A stretch of DNA of 64,000 nt from Vesta saturnalis (Eukaryota; Arthropoda; Insecta; Coleoptera; Lampyridae), in contig JARFJB010002142.1 in assembly GCA_036346205.1 (NCBI GenBank), positions 1 to 64,000 on the forward strand, read 5' to 3'. The notes below the pieces were generated by a model, which saw only the letters and a list, made by a program, of their open reading frames with translations, ran no database searches and was not told the origin of the DNA. Below, piece after piece: positions 22,481 through 37,300 of this stretch. Position 1 is the first letter of the stretch, and each line of letters begins with the position of its first letter. Made by a program: the position numbers and the translations under genes.

Positions 22481-23109
22481 ATTATTCTGTAGATTTGTAT
22501 ATAATAGACAATACATGTATAAAACCCTTCTGTTTATGTGGTAACATATCAAATTTCTAAAGTATTGAAAAATCTGGAACACTGGAACTGTGGCAGGATC
22601 TGTAACACACAAAATACGTACGTGGGTGTATTTTGTTTGTTTCTAAAGTATTGTCAACCAGTGATTAATAGATATCCAAATAAACATACAAACTACCTCA
22701 TTACCCAAATTTGAGCTAAGCCATGATAGGGTAAATTAGAGTTATATGAACCCTGCACAAATAAATTATATAATAGTGTAGAGCAAGATAGCATTACAGT
22801 ATGAAACTTAATGTCTCGGTGATATTTTAGAAAGAGATGTATAAGAACCAAAGGTCGAGGCAAAAATTGGTCTTGTTATAACTTTCCTCCTAAAAATTTG
22901 TAGAAGAATATTGCAAATTGGACGCAATCTGATGGTACTGAAAAAAATTACCGGGGGGGGGAGTCATTATAATAACAATAATAGAGTACGAACAAACGTT
23001 TTCATTGTACAACTTAAGTATACAAATTTTAAAATTATTTACAAACTGATAAATTAATTGGAAAAATGAAAAATATTCTGTAATTTTAATTCTATTATAA
23101 ATTAATGAT
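22481..23109. other. Region downstream of MCM9, with a shared 33-bp motif
   Basis: No gene. AACTGTGGCAGGATCTGTAA at about 22588 recurs near 62467 next to a Penelope-like end. It is followed here by a hairpin with ACAAAATAC/GTATTTTGT arms (about 22609-22635). A run of eight G lies near 22954. MCM9 (minus strand) would end transcription in this stretch, but I saw no strong AATAAA signal. Confidence 0.45.
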
Positions 23110-24298
23110 TTAAACATCAAAATTTAAAAAATCTAAATTTTCTTCTGTGGTTTCGAATATACTATCATTAAATATTGTATTTTTTTTAGTTCCTTGTGTT
23201 TCCTTTACAGTATTCTCAGATTCATGATTGCAGTTATTATCAGGTGGAGGATTTCTAGGAATATATGTAAATCTTTTCAAAAAATTCATATTAGATTTAC
23301 TTTTATTTTGAACCGTACATACACTATTTGAAGAAACAGTTTCATTATCACTATTTTGTTCATGATTTTGAGAAACTTTATGTACTGACGAAATCAATGG
23401 TTTAAAATTAAATTTTTTATGTGTATTATTTTTCAGTTCACCATTTTTATCTGAATTGCCTTGAATTAAATCATTTTGTTCACTATGATTGGCAGCAACG
23501 TTAGTAACTTCTGTGGCTGCATTAGCTAAATTAGTTGTTCCAGATTTTTGTTTGATTAGCATCTCATTATTTAGGATGTTATTATCATTCAAAAAAGTAC
23601 TTTTGGGTAAATGACGAACATCTTCACGTTTGAATTTTTTTAAAATATTCTTTATCTTCGTGTTTTGAGTTTCAATAAGAACATCATCATCGTCACTACC
23701 GTTCAAAACATTAAATGAATCATTGACACTTGGAATAAGATTTAAAATATTTGTTTCTCTTGGTGATTTTTGTTTTTTTCTTTTTGTACCTTTGGTATCT
23801 GACGAGTTGATTTTTTTCATTTTAGTTGGTGAAGAAGTTTGTTTGTCCTCAATGATACTATTATCGGTACTATTGTTTACATGTAAATGAGGTGAATTGT
23901 TAATTATTTCCACTTGTGGTGATATCACACTAACATTCAGTAAATCTTCATCATTCAAAGATCTATTTATTGGTTGATTAGTCATGGAAGGGTTTCGACT
24001 AATATTCAGTAATTCTGGTACACCCTCAATATTTACGTCTATATTATATTTCTCTTTAACAAAATTTATTTCATATTTCAATATTTCATACAATTCTAAG
24101 TTAGTTAGAATTATTGTAACTGTTTGTATATAGTTATCCATCGGATCCTCAATAAAAGAAGCTAAAACATTGTAAGGGCCTAAAGGCAAAACTGCACATT
24201 CTCCATGCATGGAACATTCAATAAGAATGATGGCAAAAATGGCATCCATAATTTGCACTTCACTGTGTTGCATCAACCTAGCATGTCCCTGAGACAAC
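23110..24298 (-). CDS. MCM9: MCM9 exon 9: end of AAA+ lid and disordered tail
   Basis: The exon opens after TTATAG at 24299 and completes the split Arg codon to give SLIRLSQGHARLMQHSEV, the helical lid that follows the AAA+ core. About 50 residues later order is lost. The tail is rich in Asn, Ser, Asp and Lys, with a basic cluster TKRKKQKSPRE (about residues 734-744) that could act as a nuclear localisation signal. An acidic patch, NGSDDDDVLIE, follows, and the end is TEENLDFLNFDV. A long unstructured C-terminus is characteristic of MCM9; partner-binding motifs cannot be assigned from sequence alone. Confidence 0.93.
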
Positions 24299-27200
24299 CT
24301 ATAACATGAAATGAGGAATTAATATTTGGATTAACGTCAAAGTATATGGTAATTATAACTACATGAATAGATAGGTAAATATGTACATGTGTTCCGATAA
24401 ATGGGTTCTTAGAAAGTTAAACTATAGAATTACCTAACAATATCAGTTAAATAATAGCCTTAAGTATTTAATTACAATGCAATTAAGTTGCGTAAGTAAA
24501 CTTAAATTAACCAACAAACAAGATGTGGTTGAATTTGGGTTAGAATTTTTTTTTAATATTAATATATTAGATACCGTAATGAGGATTTAAAAAAAATGTT
24601 GGGTTTCCATGAATATTATTTTTTTTGTTATTGTAGTTTCGTTAAAAGGTAATGGATACGTTGTTCAGAATTATATTCGTTATCATTGTTGCAAAAGGCT
24701 TTTAAGAAATGTAATATACGTTTTCATCCGGAAATTGCTTTTTAAGAGTTCTTATCCTCAAAGCTTATCGTGCTTAATGGTATGAATTTCGTGACACGAA
24801 TAATGGATTATAGGTACCAATTTGTTTATAGAAAAAGTTACAGAAAGTTTGTTTGCACGATGTTGGTTGTTATTGGAGAAAAAGGTTGTTTGTTATCTTG
24901 ATTCCAGTTATTAGGATTTTTGAGACACGTGCGGCTTGAAGTATATTATTCTCGTGAGAAATGTCCAGTTTGCATTACAGCATGGAATATTTAATAGGGT
25001 GGTTAAAGATGACATGATCTATACTCTGGCCCATAGTTAAAATTCATTACTGGTTATACGGAGTACAGCTCTCCAACTGACACCGAACTTATACTACAGG
25101 TAAATATGTTTAACAAATACTTGTTGATATAACTAATCGTAACCTGCTGAAGGCAATTTCGGTACGAGTCTTATTCAGAGGTAAGATGTTTGTCAAATAC
25201 TTGTTAAGGGAACTAAAGTAAATGTACTTCTTTTCGTTGTAGAAAGCAATTTATTTATACGTGCAAGAAAAAGGAATGAGCTGACCTGTGGTCGCGAATG
25301 CTTACGCGTTTTTCAAAGCAGCCAAGCAACAAGCAAGCAGTCCCCAGTATGCGAGCTACAGCTGATCGCAGTTTATCAGTACCACAATCCAAACAATAAG
25401 CCAAAGAGATACAGAACGGATACTCTTGTTACATCAATCAAGGCAACCAAATGTAAACATAAACTTGGATGTAAAGTTATATAGACACTTCAATAGATGG
25501 AAACTTAAATATATGGAAACGTAGATTTATGGAAACCCAAGTTAGTTGCTAAACGAAAGTAATGAATAAAAAGGATGTTTATTCAGTGATAAGGTGTTAC
25601 CTCTAAGATCGAATACGAGCGGTAGTTTAAATGTCTTAAATAATGTTACACCTTATTTCTTTGAAGAAGTAATGTGAAATTCTTTCGTGTGTGAAACCTG
25701 AAAGAGAAGTTCTAATTACAACGAGGTTAGTAAGATCTAATACGGCTTACCAAAATGTGTAGGTGTAGTGAAATATTTCTATTACATCCGCGTTAAATAG
25801 CGATCATATCACTTTTATACAACAAAGCGATATTATATAGTGAAAATTTTCCATTAAAATGATGCTTAACATCTAGTAAATAGAAACAAGAAAATTTTCT
25901 AGAACCTTTCCACCCTTCTACAGCAATGGCGATTTTGAAAAGAAAGCAAACGCCCCAAGAAACAATTTTACAAACTTGAAAACTACTCCTTTCAAATCAT
26001 TGTTACCATATTTAAATATACTGTTAACAAATGTTTGTTTTCAAAATAAAGCATGATAAGTAAGATGCAGTTATGTAATGATATCACCATCTAGTGGTGA
26101 TTTAGCAAAGTGACAGGTACCTATAAAATGTAAAATTTTGAAAATAACCAGAATCTACGTTCATCTCAGAGATGGCGCTATAGGTATTAATTGAAGTTAA
26201 ATTTTGTAAAAACGAGTAAACTTTTAAAATGCAGAAGTAGATACGAGAGAGAAATAATTTTCGTATAACGTAACCGCGTACACGTCCTAAAAGAAAATTG
26301 TATGTGAAGTAGAACTTAACTACAGTACAGGAATGATTTTGTATATCATTTAATCCATCATACTCATTAGTAAGATCGTAAATACAGAAATGTTACATCA
26401 TTTAGTACAGAAAATAGAAACTAGTAAGCTTAAAGCATATTACTAAATGTTTAAGTCACAGATACTTATTTAAGGTCGCTTTAAGAAACAGTAACCAGAT
26501 AAAATAATACAATCGATCCTATATGGATTTTTGCACGTTACAAGGTCAACAATGTTTGTTTGCATTTTTAATTCCTAAGTGACCTTGACCTATAACTCAT
26601 ACGCAAGTGGCGTTGATCTTAAGATATCACGTAGCGAACTTGGCATTGGGGAAATTTCAAGAGATCATCCGTGAAAGATATTACTGAGACGATGAATTAA
26701 AAGCTTTAACAATTCTAACCCAATTTCCCCCTACAACCTTACATACGCATGATAGTTTAAAAATTGAAACTTCATCCACAAAGGGTACCATTTTAATTTG
26801 CTAGCGTATTTCCGTGAGAAACCTACTAAATTCGCCGTTTGTCTTACATCTGCAAACGTCGCATTCAGACGATGGTTTATTGCGATTTATAAAATTCAAT
26901 TACTGTATATATAGACGCAAGCGCTCAGAAAAGTGTCGACATACAAATTACGTTAATAAAGCCATACATTGCACAACGCTCTTGCGATTTGAGTTTATCG
27001 TATTGTTTACATACACTTCCATGATACACAATTCACTTCACCCTACCTTCAAGGTAGGGCCGTCATTATACAAGGTTGCTCAGGGTAGCCATAAGTTTTC
27101 GTGGTTAGAGAAAACGTAGAATTATTAGTTTTTGGACTCTAGACTTATTCAAGATTCTCTTTTACTTTAACCGTACTCATAGCGCATTTACTAATTGATC

Positions 27201-30200
27201 TACATGCAGGCGACCTTCGAAGTACTGTTTTGCGAGAAGTATATGACATAGTGTTTGAACCAAAATGGAGGTCATATAGAACAATTATTGTAATTTTAAC
27301 TCATTTATTATTTATTGTCATTATGTTCTATTTTTTGTTTTTACTTTGTTTTCATTTTGTTTCAAAAAACACACGATGTTTCGGTTTCTGCCCAAATCAC
27401 ATTAAAATAGAAAATATGGATCTACCAGTAAACCGACCATCCAATACAAGGTGTTACATTTGAAAGAAAGAATTTTTTCAACTTGAATATGATGTAATTG
27501 TCATCAAATTTTGGACGCCCTGTATGCGGTAGATCAATTGTCAATACAGATTTCGAAAGTATCATTCTTTGTGCTTCCGTCTACACCAAAAGCGCTTACT
27601 ACCAGTCGAAAATGGGCAAAAGGTGCAGTGTTGAAAATAAGACTTTATCTTTAAATATTTTCAAAAAAATCAAGATATCTACGAAACAGTTGAAAATAGG
27701 TATAGGAAAAGCTGATAGAACTCATCCTGAAATTTTCTCAGGAATCCAAAAATGAAATAATATACCAGGTGTCTCATTTAAAATATGGAACTTAATGGCG
27801 ACTTCTGGGATAACGGGAAGTGGTATGCCCTTAAAAATATTTTAACATGAAAGAGAATTAGAATTCTACGTTTTTTAACCACGAAAACTTCTAACAAACG
27901 ACTACCAAGACAAACCTTGTGTATAATATGACCATGTTTTAAACGATAAACAACAGATTGAGCAATCCTGACGTATAAACCCACATAAAATACATTCAGA
28001 ATGGTGGAACCTAAACAAGTTTTAAATAAGTTCCCATTACAAGATCACTACGAAGTTATGCATTTAATTTCCTACAAACCTAATTAAGCTTTCTAGAAGT
28101 CGAACTGTCGTTCTCGATTTATTCCGTGTAGATCGCCTTTGGGTTTGATAATAAGCTGCTAAAATTTGGTCTGACATAGGAGTTAAAGTTGGATTAAAAC
28201 TCTTTATTACTTTAAAATATTGCTGTAATAATTCTAAGCTCCATAAATTATCACTTTCTCCATCATATGTTGAACAATTCCCACTTAAAATATGTTTCGA
28301 TACTAAGAAGTCCCATTCATAGTTGTACATGTCTTTCAGCATTAAAACTATATCGAAACGACTTAACAACGGGCTTGGAATAGCTAAATTTAAGCTTAAC
28401 GACTGGTGTGCGTCAAGATGTCCCCCTTTCGGATTAGTCGCAGCTAAAATTGAGCAACGAGTTCTTAGCTTGCAATGTATACCTGCCTGCACATATAAAA
28501 ATTAACAATGTTTTAAAATAACGTCTCACTTACTTTTGCTACACTTATAGTTTGTTGTTCCATCGCTTCATGAATGCTAGCGCGATCATTAGTTTTCATA
28601 GAATTAAACTCGTCGATGCAACATATTCCACCATCCGCTAAGACTAACGCACCTGCTTCAAGTTGCCATTGCCCATCCTCCTGTTAAATAAATATTTATA
28701 CCATTACACATACATTAAACATTACCAACCATAACAGCGGCAGCTGTTAAACCAGCGGAAGTAGTTCCCACGCCAGTCGTCAAAATTGATCTGGTGATTA
28801 TTTTAGCAGCATAACGGAGCAACTGTGATTTTCCGGTACCGGGATCACCCACCAAAAGTATATGAGCTTCAGACCTCTTGTGAGGTCCGGTTTCATTTCG
28901 ACTTATATAATTATTCCCACCAGCTAACACTACTGCCACAGCCAACTTTACCAAGTACATACCATACAGCTAAATTAAAATGTGGACAACATAACCCAAT
29001 TTTTCTAATGTAACTGAAACCAAAGAGGCTATAATAAAGAAATTCAACCTTACGGATATATTCGTATGGCATAATTAATGTGTTGCCTACTATATTCTTA
29101 GGTAATTTTAAGTATAAACCCCTCGAGGTGCTTGATTTTATATTTTTATATTTTTGACACGTGTTTGTTTATTTCAAAGAATACATAATACATTTTATGT
29201 ACCGGGTGGGTCAACGATAGAGTAAAGTTAACTAGTACTTTATAGGTAAACTTTGCCAATAAAATGTATTTATATTATATGGCTAATAAGTGTGCGCATT
29301 TTAAAATTATTCTTGACTATAGTGATCCAAAGAAGCAGGACAAGAAAAAGCTAGTATTTTTGTAATTGAACACCCTGTATATCATTCGATTTATGTATTC
29401 TGCTTGCAATTATAGAACTATTATATAGGTTTCGTGCATGTAAAATTTACGGTTTTTGAAAGAATTCAAATTTTATCCAAAAAATCGCATTTACCGGTAT
29501 TACTATGTACCATTTTGTTTTGTTAGGAAAATTTTTTTATATTTGGACCAAGGAAAGATCAAGCTTGACCCTCTGTTCTAAAGAAGAAATGTATAGAGAT
29601 AAATACTAAAGGGTGTTCAAACCTGCGAAACTTGTCAAAAATATCACTTTTCTCAAATAGAACACCCTTTACGCTGTGTTAAAGAGAATAAAAAACCGCA
29701 CATTTCTTCATAAGTATGTCCTATACATATCTCTCACTGTTTTTGAGTTATTTTGATTTTTCTATATTATTTAATATTTCAATGGATTTTTTTGTGATTA
29801 TTCACAGTGAGAGAAAAAAGTTGCATTAAATACTAAACACTAACATAGATATAAAAGAAGCGAACATTCTCAAGTCATTTGATAATTCAACAGTTACTAA
29901 TGAGTTCTTCTTAAAACGTGTTCGAAAAGGTGTCCTTCCTGCTGAATGCATACATTTGCTCGTTTTATTACGTTTGCCCCACGTTTCCCAGCATTTCCAG
30001 TGTTATCGTTCCACAAGTGTCTCGTATCCTATATCTTCTTTTGTAGTGGGAGATGGGGTAAGATCGCTCGACCTTGGGCGCCACTGGAAAAAACCTCCTC
30101 GCCCAATCCATTTTTGAGGATAATTATCATCTAAAATTCACGTACCTCTCGATGGTGGTACAGAGGGGCATCGACCTGTTTCAACCACATATTCTGTCTT

Positions 30201-31291
30201 TCATCATTACTAAGCAGAAGGAGCGTAAAAATATATGTTTTATTTGAGAAAAGTTATATTTTTTAATTTCAAGTTTGGCAGATTTGAACTTATATTATGA
30301 ACACCCTTTGTCTCTAATATTTCTTCTTCAGAACATAGGCTTAAGCTTGGTCTTTCCTTAGTCCAACTATATAAGTTTTCCTAACAAAATACAAGATGGT
30401 ACATAATAAAGTTATACCTGTAAATGCGATATTTTGGATAAAATATCAATGTAAAAACAATGAGTTGCAGGAGTAAAAGGAACCTCCAGGTATTTCAAAA
30501 AGGAATTATTATGTCCATTAAATCTTTGCAAGGTTTATATGAGTTAGTTAGGAAGGATTATGATATTAAATACATTCTGACACATCGTTTGAACCAAGAC
30601 TGCTTAGAAAATTTTTTCTGTCAAATAAGTATGTCCTTAACTATTCAAACGGTTTTTAAAAAAATATTTAAGGGATTCTCATTTTGATTTTTACGGCCAA
30701 TACTATATTTTCATTTTCTTTAACAAAAAAATAGCTAGCATAGCTAATTCTCTTTCCTTCATTTTTTTTATAGATTAGAACCTGTGGTAGGCTCAATGAC
30801 CATCCACCCCCTCTCAACACACTGTTTAGAATAAGAATGATTTTACTTGGCAAAAATCCTGGATTAGTAACAAGTAATTCAAATATTCAAAACTCGCCAG
30901 AATTGAAATCAGAGGAATAGCAAGAGCCATAAAGCAAGCGACGTTAGGTAACTTACAGGCTAAAAATGATAGCGAAGAAGAAATGTTTGAGGTTGATAAT
31001 ACTGATATACTAAGCCGTACTTCATCGAGAAAGATAAGCTCTGAAATGACACACAAAGAAGAATCTGAAAGAACTGGATTTTTAGCAAAAAAGCACAAGA
31101 TGGAATATCCCGATTTAGGAAAGTATATCTATCAAACCAAAGAAGCTATTAATTTACACAGTTATACAAAGTGTCCTTCTTATTCAAAGTGGCTTAACAG
31201 AATCCTCCGAGGAGTGGAAGTAGCAAGTATTTGAGATGGAGAAATACTTTCAAAAGTTTCATAAAGAAAAATTTAGTTGTAAAAAAAACTG

Positions 31292-31370
<79 letters not shown>

Positions 31371-34300
31371 AGTTAATAGACATCCCAAAAGAGCTTGTGA
31401 GGTCGTTTTAGTCCACCAAGGATATTTATCAGAATAAAATTTTTAAATTTAAAACAAGATAAAGAAAACGAGGACTTAAAAGGTTAAATTAAGATATTAA
31501 ACAAAAAAGTTTGTAGTTAAATTTTAAATAAAAAATTAATTTATTAACATTTTTAAATAATATTTATAGTTTCCTATATTTCACCTTCCTTTGATTTCCT
31601 ACCTTTAAGTTAGAAAAGAAAGGAAATCTTTGAAAGTCTTTGTTTTGAGAAGGGTTATATTGGCTATTGGCTTATGTGAGTGAATCAGACTATTTTTACC
31701 TATTTCATATCTTTTTGTTTTTAATTAGTTTTAATTAATCGCTAAAGCTAGTGACTTCAAACTAAACATAAATGAAACAAATTTTTGCAATAAATGAGTC
31801 GATTAGCTGAGAACATTGTTAAATCCAAAATTTAATGTCTTTTTGTTTTTTTTTTTTGCAATTTAGTAGTCGCAAGTTTTTGGACAAGCTAAACGTTCAA
31901 CGCAATACACAATACAAATGTGGCACACAGGCTGACGTCACTCCAGCGCTTTTACTGCTTACCTCTCATTAGCGGAGAGTTATGAGGCAACCTGTTCTCT
32001 CTATTAACCTTGGTAACGCTGCACCGTAAACTCTTGTAATATTTTCTTTTCCGGTAAGATTCTTTTACGACATATTAGTAGTACTTTATGGTCAAATTCT
32101 TTAATAATCAGATTTACAGTGAGAAGAAACGGTGTTGTGAACAAGTCTTTTTTTTAATTTATAAACCTGATCGTCTCAAATTCAACATTTTTCGAGTAAC
32201 TGTTCGTCAATATAAAAAGTTGCGAGATACTACAATTTTTCAGCCATTCATTTCGCATCGTTCTTTCCATTGGAAATCCAAAAAGACAACTGAAGTAGAC
32301 ATAAGAGTTAGGGTTCTAAAGGGCAAGATACTGTCGCAGTATTCGCCTAAATAGCCGTACACAGTGTGCGTATACGCAATGATCACGTCGTTATATGTGT
32401 CTGAGGAAAACCCCCTGAAAAAACCTAATACGAGGTACACGATAACGCGGATCCAACCCATTACCTCTCGAATGCTAAGCAGACTGTATTACCACAGATC
32501 CAACTAGCTCGGTAATTAACAAAAGGAAGTGAAATTACCGTACTATTTGGGTTAAGTGCAATTTTCGGTGCCTTCCAGAACAGGTAATAACAAACTTAAG
32601 CAAAACTGTGCAGCTCTAACGAGCGAGGGAGACGAGCCGCGGTGATTTCTCCCCCGGGCCCGAGTTTTTGAAGGCAAAAATATGTTGCAATCCAATTTAT
32701 ATTGTTCCATTGTAGTATAGGCAAAATTAACATTTATATTTAAGAATACTCAGTCCCTTACCCTCCAAAGCATTCGACTGTGTGCCATATTAAGGCCTCG
32801 AATAAATTGGTTATATACAACTTTTCTCCATCGGTAATTGGTTTGATAACAGTATGATTCTATCAAAGAAGTAGCATCTACAACAAAAAATGTAACCATT
32901 GGAGTGCCACACGGCTTCGTCCTAGGTGCTATCTTGTTCCCTCTTAAATGAATGATACATTTGACGTTGAAAATTCAATTTAATTCTCTATGCAAATGAC
33001 TCTTTAATTATTTATGTCGCAATTGAAATTAAATAGTAACAGGTGTGTACAAGAAAATAACTAACTGGTTGTGTAGGAGTGAATGGACTGTACATTAATA
33101 ATAGAAAAACCCAAGTTATGCAATTTTCATACAAAGATATAACTAACACCGGTCAAGGCTGTATCAAATTTCTGTAAATTAACATAGGTTAACCACTGCA
33201 ATCTTCTACCAAAAAAACTGACACAAAACATATACGATTTGCGTTCTTTGGTTAACTCTGTTTCAGAATCTTAATAACTGCTTATTGTGCATTGATCCAT
33301 TAACATCTTAAGTATGGAATTATAATATGGGGTAGATTCAATCAAAATACAAGAGTTTTCACTATGCAACACAGAGCCATATGGATTGCAGCAGGATTAC
33401 CAAATCAACAAGATTGCCAAATTATTTTAATTAGGTTGAATACCATCTCTAGTCAATACATCCTTCCATGTTTAAAATAAAGGTAATATGAACAAATGCC
33501 TTACAAGTAGCAACTGCCACTCAACTAAACTCAAAAGTAACATCAAGCCACCTCAAATTACACTAAGTAAAACTGAGAATTTATGCATAATAGACAATTC
33601 AATACTCCTTTCAATAATAATAATGACAATCTAAAGACATTTATTTAAAGTTAACATTATTTCTAGTCAACAAAGCGTTTTATTCAGTTGAATTTGCTGT
33701 TAGTATCAAAGATTTTACACCATAAACTTTATTTTATTAAGTTGAGTGCATTATAGTTATTTATGTATTAAGGGCATAATTAGGAGATTATGCCACAAGC
33801 AAATGTTTAAAGCCTGACGAAGGAAGGTTTTTAATTTCCCGAGAGCCATAATCGACTGTTATGCCCCTGGTACATACAACGTTTTATTCTATTTTAGTTT
33901 CTAAAACATTCAAACAAAATATTTCCGGCAGGTTTGTGAAAGTGGTGCCAATGCAAATTATGGTGTGGTTAGGGATACTGTATACTTTTAATTTCTATCT
34001 ATGATGTTCCTTAATTTAATAAATGTTCAATACCAAAGCTTGTTTGAATAATTAGTGCAATCGTTGCTTAGCAATTTTTATTACTCTGTGCCATAATTGT
34101 TACATGATTATGGCAGGAGTTTCCATTATTGCTTGAGTAGAGCGAAAGAAATAATGGAAACGAATGCCATAATCCCGCGTTATAAACAAATTTCATATGC
34201 TATTTTCTCGTCGAACTGCCCACTTTGAGACACAATTTAAATGAAATAATTTCAGATCGTTACAAAAAAAATATCATTTCACAGGAATTCATGAACAGTC

Positions 34301-37300
34301 TTATTGTAGTTGCCATAGTTTTGCAAGTGTCATTTATTTTTTGTAAATAAATAAATTTTGCAAAAATGGATGAAGAAATCGTTAAAAAATCAGAAGAAGC
34401 TGAGTTAAGTCTTACACCTAAAAAGTGTGAAATCATTTATAAGAAAGAGTTCGACAGATTTATTGAGTGGATGCACAAGAATAATGCAGAAACTATTACA
34501 GTATTTCCTTGATCAGGTAAGTTCGTTACATCATTTATTAAAGGTAATAATTTTTTGTATTTATTTTATTAGTCGAAAAACTACAAACCGTCTTCATTAT
34601 GGTGCATGTACTCCAAATTTAAATGTATGTGAAGTGTCAAAAAGGATGTGGACATCAGCAAGTTTTCAAAACTTTCGACATTCTTGAAAAACTGTTATGT
34701 TGAGTAGGTACGTAGCAGAGAAGTCATTAGTGTTTTCAAAAGAGCACTTACTTAATTTTTTTCTTGAAGCAACCAATGACAAATACTTACTTACGAAGGT
34801 AAATTTTTATTTTTAAGATTATTCTTAAATAATATGATTACATTTTGGGTAGTTGCAATATTTGGTGTGTTTGGCGGTTGCAGACGAATAGAATTGTACA
34901 ATCTGTTGGGAATAATAAAGAAGAAGGTTCCGTCTTTGTGGTTTATATTAGAGATACCAAAACACATAGACCCAGGGTTTTTACTATATTAAACAATGAC
35001 AGTAGAATAAATTATATTGACCTCATTAAGAAGTACATGAGTTTAAGAACGAAGCATGTGAAGATTGAAAAATTTTTTTTATTCTACAATGGGTGTAAAT
35101 GTACCTGTAATCCTATTACATTAACACATTTGGTCAGAATGCCAAGTATTTAAATATTCCCAATGCCGATCAATATACAGGACATTCATTTCGTAGAACT
35201 GCCACAATCTTGGCAGACAGTGGAGCTGACATTAGAACTTTAAAACTGCATGGGGATTGGCAAAACGATGCTGTTGCTGAAGGGTATGTGGCAAACTCCA
35301 TCTAAAACAAGAAGAAAATTGGCAAAACCTTAGGACCTAGTAGCGTACAACGAATGAGTAACCGAGAAATATCTATATTAAAATCTTCAAGCAGTTCAAG
35401 CGAATGCCTTCTTGAAACATGTGGGGGAATTTCAATTACCGGAAATTCCAATTGCACCATTAATATTAACAGCAGTAAAGAATAATTTCTTTAATATTAC
35501 ATTAATTACAGATCATATTCTAACTGTAGTATTAGGGTCAATCGGCGTAACTGGAAACGTCTAGAAAAAGTGTATATGAAAATTGTAAGTTTTCCTATGG
35601 ATGACGGTTTCTTCTCAGCGTAGTTTGTTAAAATATACACAGACAATATTGAAAATTTTTGTTAAAGTAGAACTAGGAATTTTTTTAGAGTGTTTCCATT
35701 TACCCCATGAATGTTTCAATTTACCGTCACATTGGGGTAAATGAAAACAACTAGGTTTTCACAATGAATATCAGTTAAGCACACCGCGGGCCAAATGGAA
35801 ACGTTTATACTGAGTAGTGATAATAAAAAAAAAAAAATTCAAAACAGTTTATTTATGGAAGGTACAAAAAATAATAGAAAATATAATTCTTTTACTTAAG
35901 GAATACATGTGAAAAAACGTAAATAAGCAACTTTGGTACATTTTTGGTCTTTTAGTAGGTAATAAACATATAAAAATAAGTCTAACAACATCGGTAGGCT
36001 GAAATGTTGGTGAAGGGATAATGAACTCGCATAATACTTGATGGGTTGATAATAGCTAATATTTGGTCAAAATTAATCGTTTGCTTATCTTGCACCAGCG
36101 GAAATATGTAGGTATCACTAAAGTGACTAGATTTTCTAAGAAATTTATCCAATATATTAATATCTAAGTCAACTACTTCTGCAACAATTTTTTTTTCGAT
36201 TGGTTTCTTAGTATCGAAATTGTAAACAAACTTCACAATTATAAAGTCTCCTACTTTGACCTTTAATTTTCCACGCAGTTGTGCAAGTGGTATGTTCATC
36301 TCCGATTGGTTCGAACGCTCAACGCTATCGGCTTAGGTTTTCTTATCTTGTGAAATTTCCCAATTTCTTTCTTCTAAATCCATAAATGTGGTGGAATCCT
36401 CATCTGAATAGACCAACTTAGAATCGTCGGATTCATCGTGAAGAGAAATTGTATCACTGGAGTTTTCGTCGGAAAAACTCCTAGATTTTTTTTTTAACTT
36501 TTTTCTGTAGCTGTAGATTTCTTGGTTCTTGGTTTCTGAACTGTTTTGGGTCGTTTTATTTTTCTATTTTCAGCTTCTCTGAACCTAGCAGCTACCTCTT
36601 CCGTCGTTACTATCTCTCCATACTGCACCTGTTTTTAGACGGGGTGTTGGTTTTTTTACGACCTGGACTTCACTATTTGTCAATGATCTTTTTTGACGTA
36701 TTGCTTCAGCAAAGATCTGAACCACTGTGGTGGGTGTACATGGAGCAGAGGAATCAGTAACAGTAGCTGATAATGAAGAGTTGAAAGATTCTTTTCTTAA
36801 CCCAGAAGGGCCAGCCTCTTCCAAGTCTGGCGTAGATGAACCTGCAGAAACATGTTCTATTTCCGAAGTAGAACCAATAGAATTTAAATTTCCAGCTTCT
36901 TCTACTTCGGAAGCAGGTTCGGTTAGAGAGCCGACATTATTTGTCCGTTTTCTCTTCTGATAAGCTAGAAGCTACAGTGGATCAAACCCACTTTCTGGAA
37001 AACGATGCCTCGATTTACTGAACAAATTCCTGTAGTGATAAATCCTGCTTCAATATTTGCTTTTGTCATAGCTTCTGCCCAAACTACGGCCAAGAGTTCA
37101 ACAAAATCACGTTTTTGCAAACCCCCCGTTCCAACACCAATATTGGCTTTACCAAACTCTACCAACTTTCGATCCCATGTTTTTTTCGCTGGCCCAAATA
37201 CGCACTTGTGGAAGGGCTGTATTTTTATGAGTAAGATAGCTAGGAAATCTTATAATTTGGTTATTAGCCTCCATACCAAGTTCTATTATGCGTAGACTCA

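Noticed and set aside
26814..27463. Two open frames in MCM9 intron 8
   Set aside because: No recognisable domain, low-complexity hydrophobic run in one, and position inside an intron on the opposite strand.
32088..32354. 88-codon plus-strand frame in MCM9 intron 5
   Set aside because: No family resemblance or conserved motif; consistent with chance in A+T-rich DNA.
36727..37295. Plus-strand frames opposite pogo-2
   Set aside because: Shadows of the minus-strand transposase; the minus-strand reading carries the DDE motifs.
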